NCBI GenBank assembly: GCA_039096225.1
Contig: JBBPEB010000024.1
Span: 186,001 to 250,000 of the forward strand
Reading direction: 5' to 3'
Source of the DNA: Blastocystis sp. Blastoise
Taxonomy: Eukaryota > Sar > Bigyra > Opalinata > Blastocystidae
Length of the DNA stretch: 64,000 nucleotides
Shown: piece after piece, positions 12,257-25,001 of the stretch
How positions within the stretch are numbered: position 1 is the stretch's first letter
How the letters are laid out: each line of letters starts with the position of its first letter
The notes under the pieces: model-generated
The model's input: only the letters and a program-made list of their open reading frames with translations
Databases searched by the model: none
Told to the model about the DNA's origin: nothing
Position numbers and translations under genes: made by a program

Positions 12257-13080
12257 TATAAGATAAATAAAAAAATATATATATACATTTTATAATATAT
12301 AAAATATAGTTGTAAATTAAATAAAAATAAAAATAAATATGTGAAAAGATTGAATCTTAAAAACAAAGAGAAATTCCCCCTTACAATTTTTTTTTTATAT
12401 AATAAAAGTCTTTAGAAAATCTGGATTTTCAGGGGTTAAAACATTCAAAAATTTCCCCTTTTTCTCTTTTATAAAGTCTATTTGAATTTAAAAATGATTT
12501 TTAAATGTATTATGTGTTTATGAACCTTAATTATTTAATTTCAATATGTTTAAGACTTATTAAAAAAAGAATCGTTATTTTTAAAAGTTTTATTTTCAAT
12601 TAAATATATTTGTCTGCTAATTTTATATAATAATATTTAATTTATACTATGAAGATCCTAAAGAATCAAAATATATATTTAGTATAATTACTTATAGAGA
12701 CATGATTCACAATTCATAAACTTTTGTTTTTTATAAGTTTTATTCCAACGAATTACAGAGTATTATAAGTGACTGAATAAATGAAATATCTTTGAAAGGT
12801 CGTCAAGTTGTTTAAGACATAATAGAGAATGTAATTTATAAAAATATTAACTATACTGAAACTTACTCCTTTTTCCTATTATTCTAAAAGAATTCTATAA
12901 ATAATTTTATTACTAAATACTACAAAACAAAAAGAATAATATATACGTAATTAAAACACAAAAAAAGATAGATAAAAAAGATAATATATAGTATATATAT
13001 AGTAGTATATCATTGTAATATATATAATATAAATATATATGAAACTTCTTTCAATCATAGAGAGGTATCATTATCTTAAT
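12257..13080. other. AT-rich gene-free stretch
   Basis: No supported feature. Confidence 0.4.
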
Positions 13081-13084
13081 ATCT

Positions 13085-13235
13085 AAATCAATTATCCAAA
13101 AGTCTGGTTGATGAGTTGTTGAAGGAGGAGGAGAGAGAGATAACGAAGAGAAGATACAGATGATAGGACACAAGGGTAGAGAGAGTCAGAAATAGAATTA
13201 TATACTGAAGACAAACTGGAGTACTGCTCATCTAT

Positions 13236-13312
<77 letters not shown>

Positions 13313-13768
13313 TTCAAGAATATTATTTTGTAAGAGGTGCCATTTTGGTAAGACATCTGGTAATTCCCGCGGTTATCTCTTTTAATGTTGCTAGATAGAG
13401 AGGAGGTGAGGTAAGAGGAGAGAGATAAGGCAGAAGGAGGGAATATATGGCGGGATAGAGATTGGCGGGAGAAATAGTAGGGGGAGGAATAGAGAGAGAA
13501 TAACTAGAATTACATATTTGGAAAGGATAATACATAAGAAGTGCTCCAACAACCGTGACGCACCTCTGTTTGGTGGTAAATTGGGAGTTGAGAACTATGG
13601 CTGTTATCTCTATATTATATATATATAATATAATATAATAAAATATATATATATATATATAATGCATATAATATATAAATACTAGTTCCTTTAGGTATAC
13701 ATAATGGTTGTATATAGGCCTGGAGAAGTGTCCAGAGAGGTTTTGGAGATAAATTAAGGGTTGAGATC

Positions 13769-13864
<96 letters not shown>

Positions 13865-14519
13865 CTATATATATATACAATAGTGACCAATGCAGAGATA
13901 GTTTTATCGATTAGTTTGATTTGAGGGCACGTGCCTATAATAGAATAGAGAGAAGAGCAGATCGAGGACCAAAGGGAACTTGACCATTCCTCTTTAACTA
14001 ACTATATATATATAATATCATAAACAATATACATTTCATAATTCATATATAAATACTATACTATTCTATAGAACTATATATATATACCTTTTGTATAATA
14101 TCTAGAAGAACGTCTCGGATATTCTCTTGTTCCGCGGGGGAGACACCGATATCGTTTGTGAGATAGGAATGAAGGAGGGGGAGAGAAGGAAGAAGAGAAG
14201 AAGGAGAAGAAGGAGTAACTACTACTAATAATAATAAGCAATAACACTATATATTTAAGATGATAGAAGAATTATTACTATTAATATATATAATACTAAT
14301 TGTATTCCTTGTTCCTGTTTGTCTTCTATTTCAAGAACACATGATATCCCAGTCCCCACAACGTATGTCGCCATTTTTCCCAATGAGAGTTTCAAATCTT
14401 GATTTAGTTCACAACACAATTTAAGAATTCTGGAGAACTGGTTGAATCGTGCCTCTAGAGTGTTCTTAGAATAAATAACACCCAAATGTTTTCCTAATAA
14501 CGTGACCAACTATATAAAG

Positions 14520-14564
<45 letters not shown>

Positions 14565-14611
14565 GATAGTACATATATAGAAATAGATGGTACATATATA
14601 GAGAGATAGAA

Positions 14612-14700
<89 letters not shown>

Positions 14701-15960
14701 CAGGTTGTTCAAAAGAGTGACACATACCTCATCAGTTTCTTTATATAAACGAGAGACACATAGGGAGAATACACTATCTTTGTGTTCCATTGTTTCACAA
14801 TAGGTGAGGATTTCATTTAACATTTTGCAACTGACTTTTTGTACACTGACTCCGTCATCTTAAATAGCAGATTGAAGAATAGTCAGATAAAGAGATATAT
14901 ATTTAAGATCCTTCTTAGAGCACGTGTAGACCACATAAAGCGTTTTCTCTCGAATCATAATAGATCGACTTTTCATTCCTTTGCACAGAATATCCAGCAC
15001 AGGCTTATATCGAATAACCTGAGGATTATACTCAATAATCGTGGTTATAGCTGTATAAATGGCAGCTTGTGTTCGAATCCCGTGGGACTGTGAACATTCG
15101 ACGAGTTTATTAAGATAGAGAGGGAGTGATGTGAATAGAGGAGAAAGAAAGAGAATAGAGAGAGTGAGAGAAGACAAGGAAGGAAGAGAGGGAAGAGGCA
15201 TCTATATATATATATATATATATGAATGAAGATTTCCATAAAGATATATATAATTTACTTTATGTTTCTTAAATAACCGCGGGACTAGCTCTTGTTTCTT
15301 AACCCATGTATGTTTTTGAGAGAGCCATGTGTATATATAGAACTAGAAATAATAAGAATATAATTAATATATATATATATATATACTTGTCGAGCATGAT
15401 AAAACGTATTAAATTGATATAATGAAATATTATTGCTTTCTTCATTCCCATGGAGATTATTCATATTTAAATAAGGAAGAGTATAATTATCAAGGGAATT
15501 CGATGATTGTGGTTGTTGGGAATTCTTAGAACTTGAAAGTAATAGAAAAGTCACGTGATTGAGGAGAAGCTGTTTCTGATCACGTGATGGAGGAATATCT
15601 ATATATTATTATTATTAATAATAAATATATACCTTCCTGTTGGTTATCCGATTGATTCCATTCCACACGATTCTCCATCTATATATATATATATATACTT
15701 GTAGAGCCATCTTACAATCTTCGCAGTACCACGGCTTATCTTGAATGGACGAGTACGTGTACAGAGAGGGATCTAAACCAACGCACACACAATGAAACCA
15801 ACGATGACAACGGTCACAATCTAACATACTACCTATATATATATATATATATATACCAATTATCGTATCCAAATAAAAGAATAATAAAATGAATACTTTC
15901 AATAATTATTTGAAGAAGTTGAATAGATATTGTAAAAGAATGAGAAGAGAAAGGAAAATT
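13085..15960 (-). pseudogene. PHD-finger + HEAT-repeat protein, Scc2/NIPBL-like cohesin loader (interrupted)
   Basis: Multi-exon minus-strand gene. A PHD zinc finger (about 15835-15720; CDRCHRWFHCVC ... WYCEDC) is followed by an FYHARQ-FYIYTW junction and then HEAT repeats (for example GIRTQAAIYTAITTIIEYNP and [14 protein letters not shown]). The order PHD then HEAT, and the pattern of regularly spaced helices, match Scc2/Nipped-B proteins, which load cohesin onto chromatin. Clean introns: 15833-15856 (24 nt), 15679-15698 (20 nt), 15599-15632, 15343-15386, 15202-15258, 14510-14727 and 13239-13312, most being nearly pure TA. There is an in-frame TAA at 14860-14862 inside a conserved HEAT helix pair and a frame change near 13330; the frame stops near 13085, short of a full-length Scc2. 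It is therefore a decaying copy or carries sequence errors. The N-terminal exons were not found. Another PHD/HEAT protein is possible. Confidence 0.5.
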
Positions 15961-17720
15961 TTTGAATCAGAAAACTATAAAATACGAAAAGATTAATTAT
16001 CTAAAAAATCAATACAATAACAAAGAAATAGTGATGTATATCAATAAAACAAAATATATTACGATTAAAAAGTCTGATTATTTGGTAAAGAAGAAATACT
16101 AATAAATTGTAATATCTTGTAAACATAAATGATAGCATAATCATATAGAAAAATGTATCCCAAAATATAACATTTTTATAATAAGAAAAACATATAATAG
16201 ATAAAAAAATATAAAATATAAATAAAAATGTGGTAATAGAAAAACATATCATAGATAAAAAAATATAAAATATAAATAAAAATGTAGTAATAGAAAAACA
16301 TATAATAGATAAAAAAATATAAAATATAAATAAAATATTGTATTTCTTTATAAATTCACAAATAAATAGTCATTTTTTGATAAATTAGAGTATGATGAAA
16401 ATAATGTTGAAATGGAAGACAATGTTTTGATTAACTAAAACTATATATATAAAGAGATTAGTAATAGGTTAAAGAAATATAACAACACTGCTAATATCTA
16501 TTATTTGACGTATATACTATTAAAAAAGGCTCAATAAAAAATAAATAAAAATAATATAATTACCAGGATATATATAAATCAGTTTAAAAGGTGATTTTCG
16601 ATTCTTGTATAATAAAAGAATAAAGAAATACGAGAAGGTGAGGCTTTAAGATTTTATACAATAATAAGACATGAAAACAAGCAACAATATCTATTAACAA
16701 AAAATAATCGCCTATATACAAACAATAATATAAGTAAATAATGATGAATAAAAATAATATTAATATATGAAAGAATAATGTTTTTTAGGATGATCAAAAC
16801 GTAAATGTCATATATCTCATATGAGCAATAGAGATATCTCATAAACGTGGGGAAAAAAATGAATAGGAATATATAAAAAGAAAGTAATAATACATTAAGA
16901 AAATTTTTGTAATAGAATAACATAAAATAAATAATGAAAAATATATAATTGAATACAATACTAATAAATACATTTGATACTATTTGATATAATTCTTTAG
17001 TCAAATATCAAGTATTATAGTATAATATAAATAAATAACATATATTTTATATATATTTACATGATTTGTAAATAACGCCATATTTGATATACAACTATTA
17101 GAAGAATTAGATCCATTTTTGGAAGAAAATTTATAAAAGAAATGAATAAAAGTATGAATAGTTAATCACTTTTGAGAATACACATAGATTTTAGATTTTT
17201 GGAGTACACTATACAATAATTATAGAATTATGATTATATATAATATGTAAGAAATACTATTTTTCTGAATGATGCAAATCTCTATTAGAGAATAATTAGA
17301 CTAGCATATGAATAGTAATATAAAATACTTGAAAAAAAATGAATGTATTAATCCTATTGAGATATAAGATAAGATAACCAAAGATGATAATTATTGCATA
17401 CAATTGTTATAAAATCATTGAATATTACAATTGTTCTACATATATAGCTTGCAGCTTCATTATCCTCCTATATATAAAAAGAAAGAAATAATTTTTTGTA
17501 TTAAAAGAAAACTATTGAAAAAAACGAACATAATATATAAATTTTAATCAATATATATATTGTAATAATACTATTTAAAAATGTATATATACAAAAATAT
17601 TTATGAATACCATAAATTTTTAATAAGATTAGAATAAATCAATAAGAGACTAAAAACTTAAATATATATATATTCATAAATATAAATAAATAATTTAATG
17701 ATATAAATATAAATAAACAA
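15961..17720. other. AT-rich stretch with a 54-bp tandem repeat
   Basis: Only chance open frames rich in Tyr, Ile and Phe. The one structured feature is the tandem repeat at 16186-16336. It lies downstream of the transposase at 17722-20724 and may include that element's 3' flank. Confidence 0.4.
16186..16336. repeat. tandem repeat, period 54 bp, about 2.8 copies
   Basis: Units start at 16186, 16240 and 16294 with AAAAACATAT(A/C)ATAGAT and differ at only a few positions. Confidence 0.8.
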
Positions 17721-17721
17721 T

Positions 17722-20700
17722 TTAGTAAAGAGAATAAAAATTTTGGAAATATATAAAAATTAAGTATTCATAATATATATATACATAAACAGCATCATCA
17801 ACAACTAAAAGATTTGATTGAATGACCCATTCAATTGGTATAACATAATCTAATTCAAAATCATTCGGATTAGTTATTACTCCATATAATTTATTGCAAG
17901 AGAACATGAAATTTTTGAAGTGTTTACCTATAATAAATAAACTATCACATACCTTTATTATTTCCTGGACTTGTAAAACTGAAATTGCTTCTGAAGATCT
18001 AATATTCCCTTTTTCATAAAAACAAAGAAAACTACAGTCAATTTTCATTACTTCTGGCTTAAATGAAGATTCAATAAAAACATTTGTATTATATACATTC
18101 TTTAGCATCATAAATATTTGTTTTCTTATAAGTAGATTACTTTTTTCTTTGGTATTTATATTAAAATCGTTGTTACAAAACGGAAGATTCATTATTTGAT
18201 TCTCTAAACAAAATCCATAAATTACTTTGATATCATCTTCACTAATAACCATCGTCTTATGAAGATTATATTTCCATTCTAATGAAAAGTTTGCATTTTT
18301 ATTATTCTGATTTCGTTTTGTTAAATTGGTTACAGACTTGTGTTGGTATGCAAATTCTGAAAGAATTAATTTGTTCATTAATGATGTGCAAGTATATCTT
18401 CTATTTAAAAGAAATCTCCTCATCATAGAATATGAACGTTCATACGAGGATGTAGAATATAATCTAAGACTGCCTAAATTCTGAATATTCTGTGGAATAT
18501 GAAGTAAAGAATGCAATTGTGTATTAAAGAGTATTGAGGGAAGAGTTAACTCGAGATATAAGACTATTTTTGTTGCCTCCATTTTCAATATATTAATTTC
18601 TTCTTGTGTGTATTCTGTACGTATTGTAAGTGTTTTGTTAATAAAAGAAGCCAAAAAGAAAACAACTGGAATAAGAAGACAATCATTTTCAGAGTATCCT
18701 TCTAATAACAGAGGTATTACTTTACAGAAAAAAAATATTCTATTATAAATAGAAGATGAATAGTAATCTATTTCATTGATCATATATGAATACGATCCAA
18801 TAGGAGATTTTTTGATTCTATTTATTTTACCAATTATATTATACATCGTAGAAAGAATATTTTCATTTAGAAATAGAGGAATACTATTATATATTTCTTG
18901 TTTAGTTAAACCAGATTTAATTTTATAAAATTTAACTAATGAATCCATTATGATTTTGTTATCAACTACTTTCTTATGATGGAATAATATCTGAATTAAA
19001 GTATCACAAATATTACCATATAAATGCATCCAGTCTAACGGCATACTATTGAATATACTATAGTAGCTCAGATACTTTTCATATAATGACTCAACTGGAG
19101 ACAGACCAAAGGAACCAATGTTTCTATCTTTTTTTATGTCTATTTCATTTCTTATTTCAATATCAATTGAATCGAAAAAATCTGGTTGTACATATTCCTT
19201 TTTTATAGTAATTGGCTTATCTAATATAATCTTGATATTAGAAGATAACGATTCTTTGGAAAGTTTCTTTTCTTCTTTTGAACATGAATACATTATAGGA
19301 AGAGATTTATTAACCATAAACGATCTTTTATCTGAATTAACTGAAGAAAAACATGTTTTGATTCCATTCTTTGTTCTTGCCTCCTTTCTTACTTTACAAT
19401 ATCTGCAGAAGAAACTGCCTACTTGATTATTCATATGAATTTGTTTTGCAGCTTCAGGAAAATCGCAGCAACTACATAATAGGATGGCTTTAGCAGTGAC
19501 ATATTTATTTTGATTTTTATCATAGAATTTAATACCATTCTCGTAAAGATACTTGAATTCCTTGAGTAAATACTCCATAATAACTTCATTAATAGCTGAT
19601 TGAGTAACAGAATAAAAGTAATGACTTTTAGAATCTAAACATTGTTCTAAGGAATTATTTAACAGTAATAACGATATAGGAGTTGTGGATTTATTTTCTG
19701 GATTTTTTGAGTGATTATAGAGAGCTACACCATCAACAGACATGGTAAAAGTAAAAACATAGTCACATGTTTTTAAAATAGGTGAAACATAAGAAGAAAA
19801 AAGTTCCGAATAAAATAAGGGATTGATATGATGATTATTAGGGATTCTTTTTGTTTCTAGGTAGGACAATATTTCTGTAGATTTTATGAAAGATAATTCT
19901 TGCATTTGTTTTTCGTCTGATAATAATGAAATAATTCTATAACACAGTGGATACATAATTACTTTCTGAATAGTACTATCTATATATTGTGTTGAATATT
20001 AACTAAAGAATATAATATTGAATAATTATATATAAAAGCTAATAACAATTGCTTTATTATTTATTATATTAAAAAAATAAAAAAGATATATATTTATATA
20101 CCTGTTCCACATAAACACTTGTTGTATTCCTTAGATAAGCGCGGCTCAAGATGGCTAATATCGAATTGAATAACCTTTTGGCATTTTTGACATATAAACA
20201 GTGTAGCTCTATTTTTATAATTATCCATGTATTTTCTTTTCATTTTTCTTAACATTTTTTTACCATTTTCTTCCAAAGTAATATTATTTAAATTGATTAT
20301 ACTATCTTCTTGACATTCTTTAAGAAACAAAATCATGTTTTCTATTTGTGATTCTGTCATTGAATTCTCATGAATAAGATTCATTAATCGTATGAAAAAC
20401 CTCTTATTTTTGCTATCATTTTGAACTTCATCATTCTAAATAGTTTATTTATCAACAAATATGAATGTATATACATTTTGTTTTTGTTCAATGGAATTCA
20501 ATAAACAATTTATATAACTATCTATATAAAAAGAAGATAATCATGAGTCAATATATATATATACCTTCTGAAATCTGACAAGTTTCCGTAAATAATATAT
20601 CATCTATTTGTAATATTTCGTTATCATTTGATATCGTATCAATTCTTGTTGATCCATTTTGAATATGTTTGTGACTTTTTTTATTTGATCTTTTCTCTCT

Positions 20701-20724
20701 GATTGTTAGCTTAGAAGGACGCAT
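17722..20724 (-). CDS. CACTA/EnSpm-like (Tnp2-related) transposase, three exons
   Basis: Exon 1 is 20724-20565 (ATG at 20724); exon 2 runs from about 20417 to 20102; exon 3 is 19979 to 17722. Introns start GTATAT and the joins keep frame (phase 1). Exon 2 carries a zinc-binding CxxC...CLC motif. Exon 3 has the Tnp2-like signatures: SVDGVALYNHS (first acidic residue), an NxxxxPISLLLLN strand, CDFPEAAKQIH plus a CRYC pair, and PLDWMHLYGN (the family's D-x-M-H motif). These are known from CACTA and related Plavaka/KDZ transposases of fungi and protists. The final residues after VVDDAV are TA-rich and may be intron read-through. The frame is otherwise intact over about 900 codons. Terminal CACTA repeats were not identified. 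Confidence 0.65.
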
Positions 20725-20899
20725 GATTTTAATTTTCTTTTACAAACAATAGTGATCAATACCGTATATCCTAGAAAATCTAAAAATAAATATTTTAAAA
20801 ATAACCATAGAAAACAAAAATTAAGATTTTATTTGTATATACGTTTATACATACAATTCAGGATCTATATTTCGTTACTATTTCTCTATAGCCAACTCT

Positions 20900-21684
20900 A
20901 TGAGCGATATTGATTCATCATCCTCTTCTTCATCATCAGATGAATTTATTTTAAGCAAAAATACAGTGTTGAACAAAATTACATCAGCAAAAGCATCGAA
21001 GCAGAAACTAGATAAAAACAGTAATAGGAATATATTCAAAAAGATAAACGTATATTTTGTTAAAATCTATTTTATTATACCTAGAAGTATCAGAGACGAT
21101 ATCAAAAATACTCAAGCCGTTTAGACAATAATAATATCTATGATAGAAGAATACTTGAGCAACAAATTGGTCTGACAAGTGAATCGGTTCTGAATGAGAT
21201 GAAAAGAATTATCGATGTTATTTCTAATCTACATAAAAAGCAAGAATATACATGTATTTTATTTTAATACATACTACTTTTATGTGTAAATTATATTCTT
21301 TTATATTTTACGTGTTTTATATTTGTACAATTTTTTATTATTATTATATATATATTTTTTTTAAATTAATGCATTTATGTTTGTGTTGTATTTTCATGCT
21401 TTATCATATTTATGAGTGTTTCTATTTTCCACTTTCTGTTAATTTCTATAATAATACTAATAATAATACTAATAATAATACTAATGATAATAATATATAA
21501 TAATAATAATAATATATAATAATAATAATAATATATATATATATATATATATTACACTTTAGGGGATCCAACATTACCTATATCGCTTTTTCAAAAAATC
21601 AATCGTTTCTGTAATGATCAACTTGGTCTAAGGGATTTGCCAATATTAGATGGTCAACCACAAAAGAATTATATAATAGTATAA
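20900..21684 (+). CDS. hypothetical protein divergent from the CACTA transposase, three exons
   Basis: Exons 20900-21049, 21085-21253 and 21563-21684, with introns of 35 and 309 nt that restore one continuous frame ending in TAA at 21682-21684. The product is about 146 aa. It begins with an acidic Ser-rich segment ([14 protein letters not shown]), then a basic region, a helical middle (LEQQIGLTSESVLNEMKRII) that could be a coiled coil, and a compact C-terminus. I do not recognise the family. It starts 176 bp from the transposase start codon in divergent orientation, as the second gene of CACTA or Harbinger elements often does, so an accessory DNA-binding or targeting role is a reasonable guess. 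The second intron contains ATA and TA microsatellites. Confidence 0.55.
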
Positions 21685-21782
21685 TATATATAATAGTTTA
21701 TTTTTGTTTATAATTATTTTTTTGTTTTTATTTATGATTATAGAATAATTTCCTTACTTATTTATCAACAAATAAAAATAAA

Positions 21783-22031
21783 ATGAATACATACGTATCT
21801 ATAATTAAAGGCACAGAGGATGTATTAACAATTTCTGATGATGATGAATTTAATAGCTTTTTAAATGAATTCTGTAAATCAACAGTTAAGAGCATTGATA
21901 CAATCCCTGATTACTTATATGTATCAGAAATTATATTGAATGATACAAAAACAAAAATCATTAAGTATAAAAATAATGAAGATATTTTTAGTAATGAAGA
22001 AAAATTATTTATGTTTAACCTTTTTATTTAA
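21783..22031 (+). CDS. small acidic hypothetical protein, 82 aa
   Basis: ATG to TAA, with a normal mix of residues (an acidic ISDDDEFNSFLNEF motif followed by a helical stretch) unlike the Tyr/Ile/Phe chance frames nearby. It sits 99 bp after the three-exon gene at 20900-21684 on the same strand and may belong to the same transposon. No family recognised. Confidence 0.35.
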   Translation: MNTYVSIIKGTEDVLTISDDDEFNSFLNEFCKSTVKSIDTIPDYLYVSEIILNDTKTKIIKYKNNEDIFSNEEKLFMFNLFI

Positions 22032-23565
22032 TCGATTTGTTATGATATCTATCTGATTCATTTCTGATTAAAATCTATTATATATAAATTTATATATCAT
22101 ATTAACTCTTTTTTATTTCTATTTTGTTTTATATTTTTGTTTTATTTATAATTCTAATTTTGTGTCAATATTATTGTATCAATTTCTTTATTTCTTTATT
22201 AAATTGTATAATAGTCATAATGATCATAATAGATCTAAAAAAGCATGAAGTATAATTCAAGTACAACTAAGAATTTCAGCTAAATTAAAAAAATAATAAA
22301 GTACTTTTGTTTTATTTCCTACTACTAATGATTATTATCATATAATACTATTCAAATAACAAGAATTGTACCATAAAACAACAGAATTCAAAATGTAAAA
22401 TCATAATGTGTCTAAAAAATAATGCTATTTATAGTTCATGAGTTAGTATATACCATTTCATAAGCATATTTATAATTCTATATATGTTTTAAAAGCCACT
22501 TTTAAAATCAAGTTTTAGAAAGTGATAACTTGGATTCATAAACATTATTTCTTTCTCACAAACCATGTATTCATGTATAATAATCGACAATATGATCAAT
22601 ATCTAAGTATAAAATGAAAAAACATTTAACTTGAAGAAAATTGTACTTTAAGAACTTTTCTCAAGTTAATCAGACAACATTTAATTTTTTCAGCATTTTT
22701 TGTTTCTCGAAAAAAAACGAGAATTTCTCAGAAAAATTTTATGTAAATACCGTGAATGCCCTGTTTATGCTATTGACAGGCAAAAGAAAACAGTATATTT
22801 TGGGTCAAATACACGAATATTGCGTGTAACTTTTTCTTGTCATTTTTTAAAATATCATTTTTACTTATTTCTTTAATGTTTATATTTAAGAATACATTCT
22901 TTTTAACCATTAATAATACAGTAAAACTATCTCTAGAAAAAACTGCCTTTACTCCATTATCAGTGAATCGCGACTAGTGAGGAAATCAGTTGTTATTTGA
23001 CGTAGACATGCGTATAGAGCTTTAATATTAGATATGTGAATTAAAAGACTCATCTCTTATTATATCACGACATAATTACGATCTTTCTCAAAATTAGTTA
23101 TTTAGAGTTTTGAATATGACTTTCATGTCAAATACTATGCCCTAAACACACACATAATCTCTTATTAAAATAAAATCACATATTGATGGTAAACCATGGT
23201 CAAATATAAATGCTCTTTGTTCAAGTTTCATTTTTGAACCGAGAAATTCAGAGTCCTCAGGTTGTCTGGCAGGAAAACTGTTTACGAGTTTAGGCCTAAC
23301 CATTTTTGATAAAAAAACTTGAGTCATTTTACTCTCTCTCTCACGGGGAAATATCAAGAAAAAAAGCAAAACGACAGTAGTGATTAAAAATATATATGTT
23401 ATTATATAAACAAACAAATAAAATAAAATAAATACAAAAAATAAATAAAATTCATAATATAAAAGAAATTCCTTTTGTAAAATTATTATAAAAAAAGAAA
23501 TTTTCTATAAAATAAAATTTATAAGAAAAAGTAAATTTTTAGAAACAACTTAGAATTCTATAAAG
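22032..23565. other. gene-free stretch
   Basis: Only short chance frames. A 61-codon minus-strand frame near 23142-23330 has balanced composition but no recognisable domain and no supporting context. Confidence 0.35.
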
Positions 23566-23567
23566 AA

Positions 23568-23850
23568 TTAAAGAATTCTATGAAGTGTACGACAGTTTTT
23601 ATTGGATAAAAATTCAAATTAGAGCCTTTTATCGCATTTTAGTGGCCCAGTCGGTTAAGTCACTTCTTTGTGGGACCGTTTTAAGCCCTTAGACGTGGAA
23701 TTTTTGAAAATTTTAAAAGCGCGTCATAATACGTTTTTGATATAGATTATAAATCTTTTGAAAGTGTAACGTAGATATGTAACACAAAAAAGTAATCGGT
23801 CCATTTATATCAGTACAATTTCGTGCGAGCTTATTCCTTTTATATATAAG
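23568..23850 (+). repeat. ~270-bp dispersed repeat, copy 1
   Basis: Aligns in direct orientation with 51708-51990: shared words include TACGACAGTTTTTATTGG, TTTTAGTGGCC, GAATTTTTGAAAATT (diverged) and GTAATCGGTCCATTTATATC. Related diverged copies lie at 34740-34990 and, cut short by a MITE, at 49205-49248. No coding capacity. Confidence 0.7.
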
Positions 23851-24024
23851 ATATATAGAAACAACATATGTATTGTATTATGAATAATCGAATATAATCG
23901 ATAATCGAACAATAATTTAATTATTTATTCGTTTAGTATAAAATATTCTAGATTAATCGACAAAAGTCGGAAAAAAGAATCGATTTTCTTCGATAACGAA
24001 CCCTGCTGAAAACTTATATATATT

Positions 24025-24545
24025 ATACATACTGATGGATTAAAAGGTCTTAGAAAAGCTTTGAAAGAGGTTGTTCCATTGATTTCATGCTCTTTGTTTT
24101 ATCATGCCAAACAGACAATGCATAAAAATTTCCTATTAAAACAAAAAATAAGTCAGCAAATGGCCTATATCGTTCATATATTTACTCAAATTCTCTTGAA
24201 GAAGCAAAAAAACATTAGCAGAAACAATTGTATCTATTCATGAGCAATATAATGAATCTTCTATAACTAAAGAAGTGTATGGCTCCTGTAATTTAGTTGC
24301 TGAATATTTATTAAATAATGTTGATGACATTTCAAAATATGCGTATCCTATGGAAATGAAAACTCTAACAAACATCCCTACAGATCAAATACATAGTTTA
24401 TGAAGTCCTGCAATAAGAAGAAGCATAATTTCATTATTTCTTTTCTTTTATAATAAATTTTTCAGATCAATAATTGAGAAATACAATGAAAAGAATATGA
24501 TGGAAAGTAAACTAACTCCTGCCTTATAAATGAGATATCATGCTA
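24025..24545 (+). pseudogene. Mutator-like transposase relic
   Basis: Reading across frames gives an HTDGLKGLRKALKEVVP stretch followed by CSLFYHAKQTMHKNF, the pattern of the second Asp and C-x(2)-H region of Mutator-like (MULE) transposases, then a helical C-terminal segment. Frame changes near 24200 and in-frame stops (TGA near 24401, TAA near 24527) break it. It abuts the left end of the hAT element at 24781. The assignment rests on pattern similarity only. Confidence 0.4.
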
Positions 24546-25001
24546 TTAATATAAATAAATAAAAACTAGAAAATTATGAACATATTATATATAAAATTTT
24601 ATATAATTATGCTATACTGAAATGGTTGGATCTATAACTCATAATGGAAGTATTTTTTCTTGTTCTTATTGCTCAACCACAGAATCGATTTGTGATCACC
24701 TGTTTTGGTATATCAAATACAGAGAAATTGAAATATACACGTTACCAAAATCATTTAAACAGAAACTATTTGAATTCAATTGTACAGTGTTTTGCAATTT
24801 ACAATTGCACTGTTTGCAAAATACTTTGGCTTCAAATTTTTAAAAAAATCGTGAAATTTTTTTTTTGCAAAATACTTTGGAAGCCAATTTTTTTTTGCAA
24901 AATACTTTGGCATCATGAAAAAATTTTGCAAAATACTTTGGATTTGACTTTTTGCAAAATACTTTGGCTTTGACTATTTGCAAAAAACAATGGATTTTTT
25001 T

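Noticed and set aside
13770-13862. Long open frames of alternating Tyr and Ile
   Set aside because: They are translations of (TA)n tracts that lie inside introns.
14860-14862. Reassignment of TAA to an amino acid, suggested by the stop in the Scc2-like gene
   Set aside because: TAA terminates the intact transposase and PLV genes, often with immediate loss of coding character after it.
24813-24967. CRISPR-like spaced repeats
   Set aside because: The 17-bp motif has irregular spacing, inverted partners at the far end of a hAT element, and a eukaryotic context; it is a subterminal repeat.
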